Shown piece by piece: positions 15,845-25,077 of a stretch of DNA of 61,595 nucleotides. Within the stretch, counting starts at the first letter, position 1. Each line of letters opens with the position of its first letter. A model generated the notes under the pieces. It did not search any database and was not told the origin of the DNA. It worked only from the letters and a program-made list of their open reading frames with translations. The stretch is from a bacterium (lineage in GTDB: Bacteria; UBP14; UBA6098; JAFGQG01). Position numbers and translations under genes: made by a program. The stretch spans positions 1 to 61,595 of the forward strand of contig JAFGGQ010000148.1 in the NCBI GenBank assembly GCA_016930435.1. The letters run 5' to 3'.

Positions 15845-16919
15845 CCGTTCAAAAATAGATAAAATATTGCTCTTAGCCCTGCCGGGTATCGGGGATACCT
15901 TGTTATTTACTCCTGCAATCGAAGTTATAAGGCGTAATTTCCCCGAATCTAAAATAACTGTGGTGGTAATGATTAAGGGATCCTTTACGGTCCTTGACGC
16001 CAATCCGGATATTGATGAGGTTATTTATTGGAATTTTGTTAAGGAGGGAATATGGAGATCCCTTAAATTTGTACTCCAATTAAGAAGAAAAAAATTTCCA
16101 ATTACCATTGTAGCCTATCCTGCAAACCGGATTGAGTATAATATGATTAACTTTATGATCGGGTCCAGGTGGCGTCCAACCCATAAATATAATCATCTTG
16201 ATTTTCGTTGTGGTGGTTTTCTTAATCATCAGGTGATCCGGGAGGATGACAATCGCCACAATGTTCTGGAGAATCTTTTACTGCTCAGGGATATTGGATT
16301 GCAAATAGAGCCCGTTCCAGAACGCTTATCAGTCTATCTTGCAGACTCTGACTACGAATGTGCTGATTCATTTTTAAAAAAGCATGGTCTTTTCAATAAA
16401 TCTCTGATAGGATTTCATCCGGGATGTTCCGAGCTTAAAAGCCACTATAAACGGAGATGGGAAGCTTTCAAATATGGTGAATTAGGTACTGTTCTAAAAC
16501 AGAAACATGGGTATGAAATTCTTGTTTTCGGGGGACCTGATGAAGCTGAATTAAAAGAAGAGGTGGCTTCACTTATAAAACCATGTGGTATCGTGGTGGA
16601 GGGGACTACTATGTTAGGAACTGCTGCTTTAATGAAAAAATGCAGATTGTTTGTAACTAATATTTCTTCTTTAATGCATATGGCTTCTGCTGTTCAAATA
16701 CCCACTGTTGCAATTTTTGGACCTACAAGCCATATCTATGAAGCCCCTTATGGTACCCGATTCATTATAGCCCGAACCGATCTTCCTTGCAGTCCCTGTT
16801 TCTATTATTCCCCGCGGCACCTCAAATGCGGCACTAACCGCGATTTCGAATGCCTGAAAAAACTCACGGTTGAACAGGTCTATAAAGCCTGTCTGGAACT
16901 CCTCAACGAAAGCTCTTAA
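15819..16919 (+). CDS. ADP-heptose:LPS heptosyltransferase family glycosyltransferase (GT9)
   Basis: Likely transfers heptose from ADP-heptose to the growing LPS core at the inner membrane. The protein has 366 residues. The N-terminal GT-B half starts with LPGIGDTLLFTPAIEVIRR, the typical GxGD...TP.(i/l) acceptor-site segment. The C-terminal half has IGFHPGCSELK, then the KRRWEAF stretch, the LVFGGPDEAEL strand, and NISSLMHMASA followed by IPTVAIFGPT, which is the donor-binding core. A cysteine-rich patch (DLPCSPCFYYS to LKCG) is also common in this family. ATGs at 15819 and 15825 are both possible, and both overlap the preceding rfaE2 gene. Whether it adds heptose I, II or III is not decidable. 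Confidence 0.88.
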   Translation: MNMKKLQIDRSKIDKILLLALPGIGDTLLFTPAIEVIRRNFPESKITVVVMIKGSFTVLDANPDIDEVIYWNFVKEGIWRSLKFVLQLRRKKFPITIVAYPANRIEYNMINFMIGSRWRPTHKYNHLDFRCGGFLNHQVIREDDNRHNVLENLLLLRDIGLQIEPVPERLSVYLADSDYECADSFLKKHGLFNKSLIGFHPGCSELKSHYKRRWEAFKYGELGTVLKQKHGYEILVFGGPDEAELKEEVASLIKPCGIVVEGTTMLGTAALMKKCRLFVTNISSLMHMASAVQIPTVAIFGPTSHIYEAPYGTRFIIARTDLPCSPCFYYSPRHLKCGTNRDFECLKKLTVEQVYKACLELLNESS

Positions 16920-16954
16920 AATAATATGATGTTTTTGTAAAGTTGTATTTAATA

Positions 16955-18097
16955 CTACCCCACCACCGAGGGTTCCAGGATCAATTTCCCGGTTTGGAAG
17001 CGTTTATAGGTAAGCGGAGAAACATCGATCTCCGGGGGTTGTCCGGCTATCATCTGAGCTAATACTTTGGATGTGCTGGGTCCGATCATAAAACCATGCC
17101 CTGAAAACCCAACCGCCTGGAAGAACCCGGGTAGATCTTCTGCCTCTCCGACTATAGGTTGAGCATCGGGTGTTTTGTTGTATGAACCGGCCCATTGGCG
17201 AACCACCCTAAGTCTCTTGAAAATAGGGAGTATTTGTACGGCTTGTCCTACCATATATTCCAGAAAATGCCAACTGGCATTGATATTGTGGCTGGGTTCC
17301 TCCTTCTCACTGATCCCCATAATGAAACTGCCATGCGGCACCTGCTGGGTGTAGATCCCTATCTGGAAGGAGATTACCATGGTCTGGAATAGCGGCTCAA
17401 TAGGCTCTGTAACCAGTATCTGATGACGCTCAGAATAGGTTGGTATTGTTATCCCGGCCATTGCCGCTACCTCCCTGGAATATCCGCCTGCAGCATTAAC
17501 TACAATGGAAGTCCGAATAGTCCCCTGATCGGTCACCACTCCAGTAATACGGCCTTTCTCTATCAGTATTTCCCGGGCTTCAGTGAACTTGTTAATCTCT
17601 ACCCCCAATCGGCTGGCCGCATTGGCGTAGGCATAATTGGTCAGGAATGGATTAGCATGACCATCCGTAGGACAAAAAGTGGCGGCTATAAAACGGGAAG
17701 TGTCCAGATACGGGCAGATCTCCAGTGCTTCCTTTACACTGATCAGCCGGGAAGGAATATTGTATTTAGCCTGTACCGACAGGTTACGCTTGAACTGCTC
17801 TACCTGGGTCTCGTTATGAGCCAGGACCAAATAGCCCCCCTGCCGGTATTCTATGTCATAATCCAGCTCTTCCCTCAAGTTCTCAAATATATCAACGCTG
17901 GCCTTGGCCAGCTGACAGTTCATGTCCAAACCCCACTGCTGCCTGACCCCAGCTCCGCATCGGCCTGTAGCACCCGAAGAGAGGTAACTCCTCTCCAGGA
18001 TAACAATATCCTTGATACCTAACCCCGCTAAATAATAGGCAGTGGCTGATCCTATTATCCCCCCACCTATGATTACTACATTAGCGCTACTCCTCAC
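16955..18097 (-). CDS. FAD-dependent amine/amino-acid oxidoreductase (DAO family, sarcosine oxidase beta-like)
   Basis: The protein has 380 residues. The start is GTG 18097, which overlaps the end of the 2Fe-2S gene by 11 bases. It has the FAD-binding motif G11-x-G-x2-G16 with E35 ending the second strand, then SSGATGRCGAGVRQQWG, a DAO-family flavin-attachment-side segment. The C-terminus has RQWAGSYNKTPDAQPIVG and VGFSGHGFMIGPSTSK, the second FAD-contacting motif of DadA/SoxB-type proteins. It probably oxidises a secondary amine such as sarcosine, proline or hydroxyproline, or an amino acid, passing electrons to its small partner. In known multi-subunit oxidases of this kind a third, large FAD/NAD subunit is present; it is absent here. 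The substrate is unknown. Confidence 0.85.
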   Translation of the reverse strand: MRSSANVVIIGGGIIGSATAYYLAGLGIKDIVILERSYLSSGATGRCGAGVRQQWGLDMNCQLAKASVDIFENLREELDYDIEYRQGGYLVLAHNETQVEQFKRNLSVQAKYNIPSRLISVKEALEICPYLDTSRFIAATFCPTDGHANPFLTNYAYANAASRLGVEINKFTEAREILIEKGRITGVVTDQGTIRTSIVVNAAGGYSREVAAMAGITIPTYSERHQILVTEPIEPLFQTMVISFQIGIYTQQVPHGSFIMGISEKEEPSHNINASWHFLEYMVGQAVQILPIFKRLRVVRQWAGSYNKTPDAQPIVGEAEDLPGFFQAVGFSGHGFMIGPSTSKVLAQMIAGQPPEIDVSPLTYKRFQTGKLILEPSVVG

Positions 18098-18371
18098 CTT
18101 CTACCCCCTCTAATATGGTCTCAAATTTTGTCACAAGTAATGGAGGGCGCTTGGTTGGCATTTCAATCTCGTCAATACTCACCCCAAGATAACGGGCTAA
18201 TTCCTTTCTGATCAAGGGCATACAGGTTGTTCCCTGGCAAGGTCCCATCCCACAACGGAGCGTCCTCTTGATCTCCTCCAGATTGTCAGCCCCATTACGA
18301 ATACATTCCCGGATCATATCCAGGGTGATATCCTCACACCTGCAGATAACAATATCCTTTTTTTCCTCCAT
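18087..18371 (-). CDS. BFD-like (2Fe-2S)-binding small subunit of the FAD oxidoreductase
   Basis: The protein has 94 residues from ATG 18371; a TTG four codons earlier is a less likely start. Cysteines C10-x-C12 and C40-x4-C45, plus C50 (RCGMGPCQGTTC), form the Cys pattern of bacterioferritin-associated-ferredoxin-like small subunits found with sarcosine, opine, proline and cyanide-forming oxidases. It probably holds a 2Fe-2S cluster and relays electrons from the flavoprotein encoded just downstream. The tail after about residue 75 is longer than a minimal BFD domain. The 11-base overlap with the flavoprotein gene argues for a two-gene operon. Confidence 0.82.
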   Translation of the reverse strand: MEEKKDIVICRCEDITLDMIRECIRNGADNLEEIKRTLRCGMGPCQGTTCMPLIRKELARYLGVSIDEIEMPTKRPPLLVTKFETILEGVEGEE

Positions 18372-18504
18372 TGGTCCTTTCAATTTTATTTTAATTTGTT
18401 TTTTTCCCTTATCCTTTTCCGTTGTTTGTAGCCTTAGTATAAAAGTGGTTATTTATATATCTCTAACCTTATTAGCTTATTAAAATGTTTATCCCTACTC
18501 CGAA

Positions 18505-19254
18505 TCATATTTCCTTAAGCCAGAATAATATTTTAGTTAAAAGTGCCAGGGCGGCGGTCTCCGTCCTCAAACGCCGGTTGCCCAGCATCAATGGGATGCA
18601 GCCCCATTCTCTGAGCAGAACGATCTCCCGGCTGGAAAACCCGCCCTCAGGACCCACCGCCAAAAACAGATCCTGGTTGGCTTCGAAAGTATGTGATTTT
18701 AAATTGGGAAAGCCATCCAAATCGGCGTAAACCTTGAGATCGAAACTATGCTCTTTAAAAAATTCATCGATTGTTATTGCGGGATGAATCACCGGGAATC
18801 GGGTTCGAAGGGATTGCTTCATAGCTTTTATAGCAATTTTTTCCAGGCGGCCCAAAATATTTGATTGATGATCCCCGCTTTTAAATTCAAAAACATTAAA
18901 ATCTACCAGTAAAGGAACGAATTGGCTGATCCCCAGTTGAGTGGCCTGGTCCAGAATCAACTCCATATTCTTCTGACGCACCATCCCCACTGCCAGCGTA
19001 ATATTAAAGGGTAATTCGGAAAATGTAGCGGGGGTTTCCAATACCTCACATTTCACCGAATTATGCTCTATGCCGATGATCTTGCACTTGTAAAGCCCGC
19101 CCACTCCATCTACTACATAGATGGTCTTACCCTTCTTGTTCCTCAGTACGACTGTAGCATGTTTAGCCTCTTCATCCTTCAATTTAAGGGTATCCTGTTT
19201 CACCAGACTTGGGGGGGTATAAAAATATGTGGTAAGATGATCTAACATGGACAT
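18505..19254 (-). CDS. rsmE: 16S rRNA (uracil1498-N3)-methyltransferase RsmE
   Basis: A SPOUT-class methyltransferase that modifies U1498 of 16S rRNA. The 249-residue length fits the family. The N-terminal PUA-like part includes EEAKHATVVLRNKKGK. The knotted C-terminal domain has MELILDQATQLGI, the SAM-binding loop VGPEGGFS and the final knot motif LGNRRLRTETAAL. It lies 22 bases downstream of dnaJ, the same arrangement seen in many bacteria where rsmE follows the chaperone operon. Two ATGs six bases apart (19254, 19248) are both possible. No Shine-Dalgarno sequence is seen. Confidence 0.93.
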   Translation of the reverse strand: MSMLDHLTTYFYTPPSLVKQDTLKLKDEEAKHATVVLRNKKGKTIYVVDGVGGLYKCKIIGIEHNSVKCEVLETPATFSELPFNITLAVGMVRQKNMELILDQATQLGISQFVPLLVDFNVFEFKSGDHQSNILGRLEKIAIKAMKQSLRTRFPVIHPAITIDEFFKEHSFDLKVYADLDGFPNLKSHTFEANQDLFLAVGPEGGFSSREIVLLREWGCIPLMLGNRRLRTETAALALLTKILFWLKEI

Positions 19255-19276
19255 TGAATTTTGTAAACTTCTGCTT

Positions 19277-20422
19277 CTATATTCCGAAAAAATCTCTTAT
19301 TTTTTCCAGGTAATCACCTTTAAGCTGGGGCTCTTTATCGCCCTGAACCTGTTTTAATTTTTCAAGGAGCTTCTTTTCCTCGGGGTTCAGTTTTTCAGGG
19401 GTCACGACGATGGTCCGGACCAGCAAATCACCCCTGCCATGGCCTTTTAAATGGGGCAATCCCTGGTTACTGAAAGAAAATACTTCCCCTGACTGGGTGC
19501 CTTTGGGAATCTTTAATTCCACTTTTCCATTCAGGGTTGGAATCTTGATCTTGTCCCCCAGGGCGGCCTGGCTGAAAGTGATACCCTGTTGAAAGAGCAG
19601 ATTGTCTTCACGGCGCATGAACAAAGGATGTTTTTTCTCGTGTACGAATACAAGCAGAGAACCCGGGGGACCGTTATTCGGCCCTACATCACCCTTGCCC
19701 TCAAGAACAACATAATTCCCTTCTTTAACCCCCGCCGGGAATTTTACCGGAATTGTCTCCTCCTCTTGAACCCTCCCACTGCCACGGCAAATATCACAGG
19801 TCTCTGTTGCAACCTTGCCTTTACCGCCACAATCAGGACAGGTGATGATCTGGATTGAATGACCCAGCAGAAACTGAGATACCTTTCTAACCTGGCCCCT
19901 GCCCTGACAGGTCTGACAGGTCTTGACCTCCGCCCCCGGTGGCACACCGCCTCCACCACAATTCGAACAGGGAACATAGCGCTTGACCTTCAGGGTCTTT
20001 TCAACACCAGTATTGATCTCCTCCAGAGTAAGATTTACAGATGCCTTCAAGTCCTTGCCCCGATAAACCTGATTACGGGCAGCCGAACCGGTTGAACCAA
20101 ATCCGAACCCGCCGAAACCATTCATTACATTCCTGAAAAGGTCGAAGGGATTAGTCATATTTATGCCAAATCCAAAAATATCCTCCAGGCTGCTGAAACC
20201 CCCGCTATCGTAACGGGCACGTTTCTCGGGATCGGAGAGTACCGCATAAGCCTCAGAGATTTCCTTGAAACGCTTTTCCGCCTCCGGCTGGTCCGGGTTG
20301 CGGTCCGGATGCCATTTCATGGCTAATTTACGGTATGAAGCCTTGATCTCCTCCAGGGTTGCACTCTCGGAAACCTCAAGCAACTCGTAGTAATCCTGCT
20401 TGTTAGAAGCGTTAAATGGCAT
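19277..20422 (-). CDS. dnaJ: Chaperone DnaJ (Hsp40)
   Basis: Co-chaperone that delivers unfolded clients to DnaK and stimulates its ATPase. The protein has 381 residues with the full type I layout. The J domain is at 8-73 with H38-P-D40, followed by a Gly/Phe-rich linker (about 78-115). Four zinc-finger motifs of CxxCxGxG type lie at about 153-215 (CSNCGGGG, CQTCQGRG, CPDCGGKG, CDICRGSG), followed by the client-binding C-terminal barrels. Its ATG shares one base with the grpE stop (TGATG), so the two are translationally coupled. dnaK is not adjacent. Confidence 0.97.
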   Translation of the reverse strand: MPFNASNKQDYYELLEVSESATLEEIKASYRKLAMKWHPDRNPDQPEAEKRFKEISEAYAVLSDPEKRARYDSGGFSSLEDIFGFGINMTNPFDLFRNVMNGFGGFGFGSTGSAARNQVYRGKDLKASVNLTLEEINTGVEKTLKVKRYVPCSNCGGGGVPPGAEVKTCQTCQGRGQVRKVSQFLLGHSIQIITCPDCGGKGKVATETCDICRGSGRVQEEETIPVKFPAGVKEGNYVVLEGKGDVGPNNGPPGSLLVFVHEKKHPLFMRREDNLLFQQGITFSQAALGDKIKIPTLNGKVELKIPKGTQSGEVFSFSNQGLPHLKGHGRGDLLVRTIVVTPEKLNPEEKKLLEKLKQVQGDKEPQLKGDYLEKIRDFFGI

Positions 20423-20964
20423 CAGTTCGCGGACTCCTTATCATCATCTTTGCTAATTCCTACAACCACCCTGGAAGGCCTTATCAAACGGTCCTTACGA
20501 CGGTAACCCTTCTGTATCTCCTCGATAACCATACCATCCTTATCCGGTTCCGCAGGCATCTGACTAACCGCCTCATGCACCAGGGGGTCAAATGGCATTC
20601 CCATACATTCTAACTCCTCTACACCTTCCTGACGGAGCATCTCACAGTAGTGCTTATAGGTCAATTCGATCCCCTTATAGAATGATTCATAGCATTCCGA
20701 TTCCTCTGCGGCTTTCAAAGCCCGTTCTAAATTATCCTTGATTTCCAGGAAACGGGCCAGCATAGCATCCTGCATAGAATTCAAAATATCCCCGGTGAAT
20801 TTCTGCTGGCGCTTTTTGTAATTTTCAAAATCAGCCGCCAAACGAAGATATTTGTCTTCCAACGCCTTGTATTCCGCTTCATAATCCCGCTCCGGGGTAT
20901 TTTCCGGTTCATCAGTTAAGGGAATCTTTTTTTTCTTATCAGGATTTTCTTTGGGACTGCTCAT
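20422..20964 (-). CDS. grpE: Nucleotide exchange factor GrpE
   Basis: Releases ADP from DnaK. The protein has 180 residues. A charged, disordered N-terminus is followed by a long coiled-coil (about 28-85, with RLAADFENYKKRQQK) and the C-terminal beta wing containing GVEELECMGMPFDPLVHEA, a GrpE signature. AAGGAG lies 4 bases before the ATG. The gene heads the grpE-dnaJ-rsmE unit, behind the consensus promoter at 21028-21055. No CIRCE (HrcA operator) palindrome is visible in the leader. Confidence 0.96.
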   Translation of the reverse strand: MSSPKENPDKKKKIPLTDEPENTPERDYEAEYKALEDKYLRLAADFENYKKRQQKFTGDILNSMQDAMLARFLEIKDNLERALKAAEESECYESFYKGIELTYKHYCEMLRQEGVEELECMGMPFDPLVHEAVSQMPAEPDKDGMVIEEIQKGYRRKDRLIRPSRVVVGISKDDDKESAN

Positions 20965-21027
20965 TGTGCTCCTTAAACAACATTTATTTTAGGTATAAAT
21001 AGGTTTTATTTTAAAAGGTAATTAAGA

Positions 21028-21055
21028 ATTATAAAAATATTCTCTGTTTTGTCAA
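21028..21055 (-). promoter_or_regulatory. Perfect-consensus sigma-70 promoter of grpE-dnaJ-rsmE
   Basis: Reading the minus strand: TTGACA (21055-21050), a 16-base spacer and TATAAT (21033-21028), about 64 bases upstream of the grpE ATG. Both hexamers match consensus exactly, so a vegetative rather than heat-shock sigma factor probably drives the operon. No HrcA-type inverted repeat overlaps it. Confidence 0.8.
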
Positions 21056-21201
21056 GTTACAACCGGGATTTTTTAAAAAGTTTGAGGATAATAGGGTATG
21101 AATGTAGGAGTGTAATGGCAGAACTGTATTGGAATCCGGGGGAAAAACCCCGCTTCTATCTTAAGGCAAAAATGGGGCAATCGAATTCTTCTGCCTATAT
21201 A

Positions 21202-24200
21202 CTAACGGATCAACGTAACGGAACCATTACAGACTATTTCATCCTCGAAGACGATGATCCAGATATAAATACCCCGTGGCGCAGGATTTCCGCGATTATT
21301 AGTCCCGTCCCAAACAAGGAAGTCGCCAGCCTCTCCGTGCACAGTGCGTATCTCCTCCTCATCAAGTGTAAAGATGGTAAGGGTGCCTCCGCCCAGATAC
21401 ATGTGAGGGTAGGTGAAGGTTACCACATCGTTATACCCGTCGCCGTTAGGCGTAAAGACATTGGGAGAATAACTGCATACCGATATAGACGGGATAAAGC
21501 ACCAGCGCAGGATTTCATAGAGGGGATTTGGAAGACCGTAATCAGGGGTCAGGTCGTCCGCGGCCTCCAGGGTAACGCAGGCGCTTTCGCCATCCACAAA
21601 AGACAGCGGGATGTCCTCGGGGATAAAGGATAGGGTATGGGAAGCAAGGTCCCAGTGAATGCCCGGATCTCCGATAATGTAAAGGGTTTCGTTTATGCGC
21701 AATTGAATAGTGCTGATATTGACTTCCCGCAATTCATCCTCCACCGTCAGGATGATATCCTGTTGATAATCTTCGGTTACAGAACCTGCCGGCGGAAGGA
21801 TGGTAGTTCCTACCGGGCCGGTCAGATCAACCCGGAACGTCCAGCCGAACGGGTTTTGAAGCTCATTGCCAACATTGTCGTCGGCTGCAATCAATTGGCA
21901 GTTGACTGTCTGCCCATCGGTGAAAAGGTTGGGTGATTCCGGGTAATACCATAGTATGCTATCCGCATCATAAATGACCGTAGTGCCATTGACATAAAGG
22001 TTCAGTCCGGCTACATTCAAGTGAATTGTAGAGGGATCCACACCATTGGCATCATCCACTATCCTGATAGCGATGGACTGGTTCGCATTGGTGGTCCATG
22101 TGCTGGAATCAGGCTGGATCAGGGTGGCGATAGGTCCGGTGATATTGCGGAAGCTTATGCGCTGAGTGTCACTGCAGCAGAAAGAACGGTCGATACTGAG
22201 AGAATCGTCAAAGTCGTCATCGTACGCGCATACCCGATAGATGAAAGAGGCATTTTCATCCTGTCCGGGGATGAGTGCACGGAAGATATCTCCGCCAAAT
22301 CTTTCCATCTGTTCCTCGTAATTATCTGTCATATCCTCCAGGCTGCCATCGGGAGTCCATTCAAGGTAAACTCCATAGCCTTCCGAGCCGGTAAGATCAT
22401 CATATACTCCGGATGCATCCTCTATGGCGCACTGTATGTAGAATTGCAGGTTTTCCTCTACATGCTGGGGTGAAAAATCGGTGAATTCCGGGCAGAGTGT
22501 ATCATCATCCTGGATGTAAAAACACCATTCATAGGGGATCATGGAATTGGGGTCGCCATAGTCGGGGTTATCGACGGCCCGGATGACCCGAACGCAAACG
22601 GTGTCCCGCTCCAGGAAATGAAGGTTAACCTCTTCCGGGTCGATCACGAAAGTGGTTCCATTCCAGGCAATACCATCCGAGTAAACCGAGAAGTTGACAT
22701 CTATCCCGGATAGTGGTGCGGTAATTTTAATCAGGATAGAAGCCTCTCTGACCCCGGCCAGATCGTCAGTGATATCCATTCGGATAATGGGGGTCTGTCG
22801 GTCCGGGCCGTTCAGTACGGTGTCAGGCAGGGGACTGACATTGGATACTACCGGTCCCCTTAAATCGACGTAGAATTCCCATTCGATGGGTCCGGAGAAG
22901 GGGCTGTGCCCATTGCCGTCCAGTACCTGAGCCAGAATAACGTTCACCTCTTGCCTGTGGGTGAAAGGAACGGATGGATAAAAATAAAGGGTATCATCGG
23001 AAAATGATAGTTCGGGTGAGCCATATACGGTATAGAGGACCTCCTCCACCACAAACTGGATGGTGGTGTCATTGATCCCTTCGTGCGGCTCGTTGAGAAC
23101 CATAAGTATTTCTTGCCGGGAATTAGAGCTATTGGTGCCGTTGAGCGGTTTTATGATCTCACCGGCGGGTCCGCATGGTGCCATGAATGGGGTTTCATCA
23201 TCATCGTCCAGTCCCACGAATTGAACTTCCAGGTTGAGGTGGCGGATGCCGCAATCGGCAACCGAATTAGATGTGGTGTAGGATACATAGTAACCACCGC
23301 GAATAAATTCAGATATCTGCTCTAATATCTCGTCGAATGGGTAGTCCAGATCGTACCAGGTGCCGCCGGTTTCATCGGTCAGGGTCCCGGGCCCGGTATA
23401 AAAGGAAGAATAATAATCACTGCTAACCACGAAGCAAACCGAATTATAAGAGAGCAGTGAGTCCACGCATTCATCCAGTGTAATATCCGAGTATGTAGTG
23501 CCATCACCCCTGTAATGGGGGTTATTATCGGTGATCATAATAATCACGATCCTTGCCCCCGGTCGGAATTCCAGAAAATGGAGGGCATCGGCGATCGCAT
23601 CGAGAGAAGTTTCCGGTCCGTCCCCGCCTCCGGATGCCACTACACCATCCACCATATCCTGAAACAGGTCGATATCAGAGGTCAGTTCATAACCCAGCCC
23701 AAAGCGGGTACCATCAAAATCTGTTTCGTCCTTAAAGGTAACCAGTCCCAACCGATAGTTGATACCGATCATCGCCAATGAATCAGCAAAGGCTCCCACT
23801 CGTGCCTGAACATCGGAGATGATCCAGCCCATGCTTCCGGTGTCATCGATTACGAATACGATATCAGCCATGCCCCCGCCGCCCAGATTGCGAACGATCA
23901 GGGGATATTGACGGGTGCCATCTTCGTGTGCAATAAAGTTCCGGGCGGTCAAGCCCTCTACGGTGCGGTCGTCCTCATCGGTAACGTAAACCAGTGACTG
24001 GATGAGGGGGAAGTTATCCGGTGCCACCTGACGAATGGAGAGGTTGATATCAGATGGGGGCGGTATATATATGACAAAGGACCAGCAGGTGTCGGTAATA
24101 GAATTAGCACCGCAGTATTCTGACCGATCGGAAACTGAATCCAGGCATACAACAACGGTATCACCGATGTAGAATTCCCTGCCGGCCATGGAGGCAGTCC

Positions 24201-25050
24201 ATACCAGGCTGTCTCCGCCCCAACGAAGCGATGGATGCCCCCAACTGTAAGTAATGCCGCCGATAGTTATGGTGATGGAACTTGTATCCAGTCCGGAACC
24301 GGAATCAGCAACATAGAAGGATATTCGAGGATAGGTTTCCCGGGTAGTTCCCCCGGGATCGGGATGTATATTCCAGAGCACAGGTGGAGTCAGGTCCACC
24401 CAGAAAGAGCAGTTGATCAGGGGTAGCCCGATTGAATTTCCCAATGTATCGGCTAACTCGGTAATGGCATAGTGATACTCACCGTCTTCAGCGGGGAGCG
24501 AGGGGCGGAATATCAACAGGGTTTCAGTAGGCGAGGAGAAGAAGGTCAGTTCAGGCGATGATATATCGAAAATGAATCCATTTACCACTACTTCGATAGA
24601 GAGAGTATCGATCTCGTGTTCGTCCCAGAGAGCTACAATTATAGCGGTGTCCGCACAACTGATATAGGAACTGCAGGGTGGAAAGATCATCCTTCCAACC
24701 GGGGGGTAAACATCATCATCTATGATCCAGAATCCATCAAAGAGTGTATCGGCAGCTCCGCTGGGGTTTGTAACGATAACGTCCCTGGTCCCCAGTGGGG
24801 CGGCGATATCGATATCGATATTTGCCCGTAGAAAAGCGGAAGTGATATAAACCAGGCTGGTTACAGTTATCCCGGCGCCAAAATCTGTTGAAAGTGCGGG
24901 TCCGGAAACGAAATTGGTACCGGACAGCAGGATGGTCAAGCTGCTTCCCTGCGCCCCGGTGTCGGGGCTGACACTATACAACGTTGGGGTTTGGGCCCAT
25001 AGCGCAAAGGGAATAATTATTAACAAAGCAAAAAATAACCTATATTTCAC
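21202..25050 (-). CDS. Secreted VWA / Ig-repeat protein with CHU_C-like C-terminal tail
   Basis: The protein has 1282 residues. The start is GTG 25050, with AAGGAGG 5 bases upstream. The signal peptide is at 1-19 (to LWAQ). An IPT/TIG-like domain is at 20-110. Ig-like domains ending in a (W/C)xFxVDL motif follow. A von Willebrand A domain lies at about 390-570, with MIDAS start DIVFVIDDTGSMG and downstream FRPGARIVIIMITDN. More Ig-like domains follow (WEFYVDL, WTFRVDL). The C-terminus at about 1195-1282 starts PNVFTPNGDGYND, contains WDGTNNRG and GIYIWII, and matches the gliding-motility/CHU_C (T9SS type B-like) tail. It is probably exported across the outer membrane and binds a protein or metal ligand. 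Its Ig modules resemble those of the 2896-residue protein. Confidence 0.88.
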   Translation of the reverse strand: MKYRLFFALLIIIPFALWAQTPTLYSVSPDTGAQGSSLTILLSGTNFVSGPALSTDFGAGITVTSLVYITSAFLRANIDIDIAAPLGTRDVIVTNPSGAADTLFDGFWIIDDDVYPPVGRMIFPPCSSYISCADTAIIVALWDEHEIDTLSIEVVVNGFIFDISSPELTFFSSPTETLLIFRPSLPAEDGEYHYAITELADTLGNSIGLPLINCSFWVDLTPPVLWNIHPDPGGTTRETYPRISFYVADSGSGLDTSSITITIGGITYSWGHPSLRWGGDSLVWTASMAGREFYIGDTVVVCLDSVSDRSEYCGANSITDTCWSFVIYIPPPSDINLSIRQVAPDNFPLIQSLVYVTDEDDRTVEGLTARNFIAHEDGTRQYPLIVRNLGGGGMADIVFVIDDTGSMGWIISDVQARVGAFADSLAMIGINYRLGLVTFKDETDFDGTRFGLGYELTSDIDLFQDMVDGVVASGGGDGPETSLDAIADALHFLEFRPGARIVIIMITDNNPHYRGDGTTYSDITLDECVDSLLSYNSVCFVVSSDYYSSFYTGPGTLTDETGGTWYDLDYPFDEILEQISEFIRGGYYVSYTTSNSVADCGIRHLNLEVQFVGLDDDDETPFMAPCGPAGEIIKPLNGTNSSNSRQEILMVLNEPHEGINDTTIQFVVEEVLYTVYGSPELSFSDDTLYFYPSVPFTHRQEVNVILAQVLDGNGHSPFSGPIEWEFYVDLRGPVVSNVSPLPDTVLNGPDRQTPIIRMDITDDLAGVREASILIKITAPLSGIDVNFSVYSDGIAWNGTTFVIDPEEVNLHFLERDTVCVRVIRAVDNPDYGDPNSMIPYEWCFYIQDDDTLCPEFTDFSPQHVEENLQFYIQCAIEDASGVYDDLTGSEGYGVYLEWTPDGSLEDMTDNYEEQMERFGGDIFRALIPGQDENASFIYRVCAYDDDFDDSLSIDRSFCCSDTQRISFRNITGPIATLIQPDSSTWTTNANQSIAIRIVDDANGVDPSTIHLNVAGLNLYVNGTTVIYDADSILWYYPESPNLFTDGQTVNCQLIAADDNVGNELQNPFGWTFRVDLTGPVGTTILPPAGSVTEDYQQDIILTVEDELREVNISTIQLRINETLYIIGDPGIHWDLASHTLSFIPEDIPLSFVDGESACVTLEAADDLTPDYGLPNPLYEILRWCFIPSISVCSYSPNVFTPNGDGYNDVVTFTYPHMYLGGGTLTIFTLDEEEIRTVHGEAGDFLVWDGTNNRGNPAPRGIYIWIIVFEDEIVCNGSVTLIR

Positions 25051-25077
25051 AGAAGCCTCCTTGATAATTACTACTAT

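Noticed and set aside
21137-21152. Short GC hairpin (5 bp) after the VWA gene as its terminator
   Set aside because: The stem is short and no T-run follows it on the minus strand, so it is not supported as a terminator.
21049-22473. Plus-strand open frames antisense to the VWA protein gene
   Set aside because: The minus-strand frame encodes recognisable Ig, VWA and CHU_C-like domains; the plus-strand translations look like anti-codon shadows without motifs.
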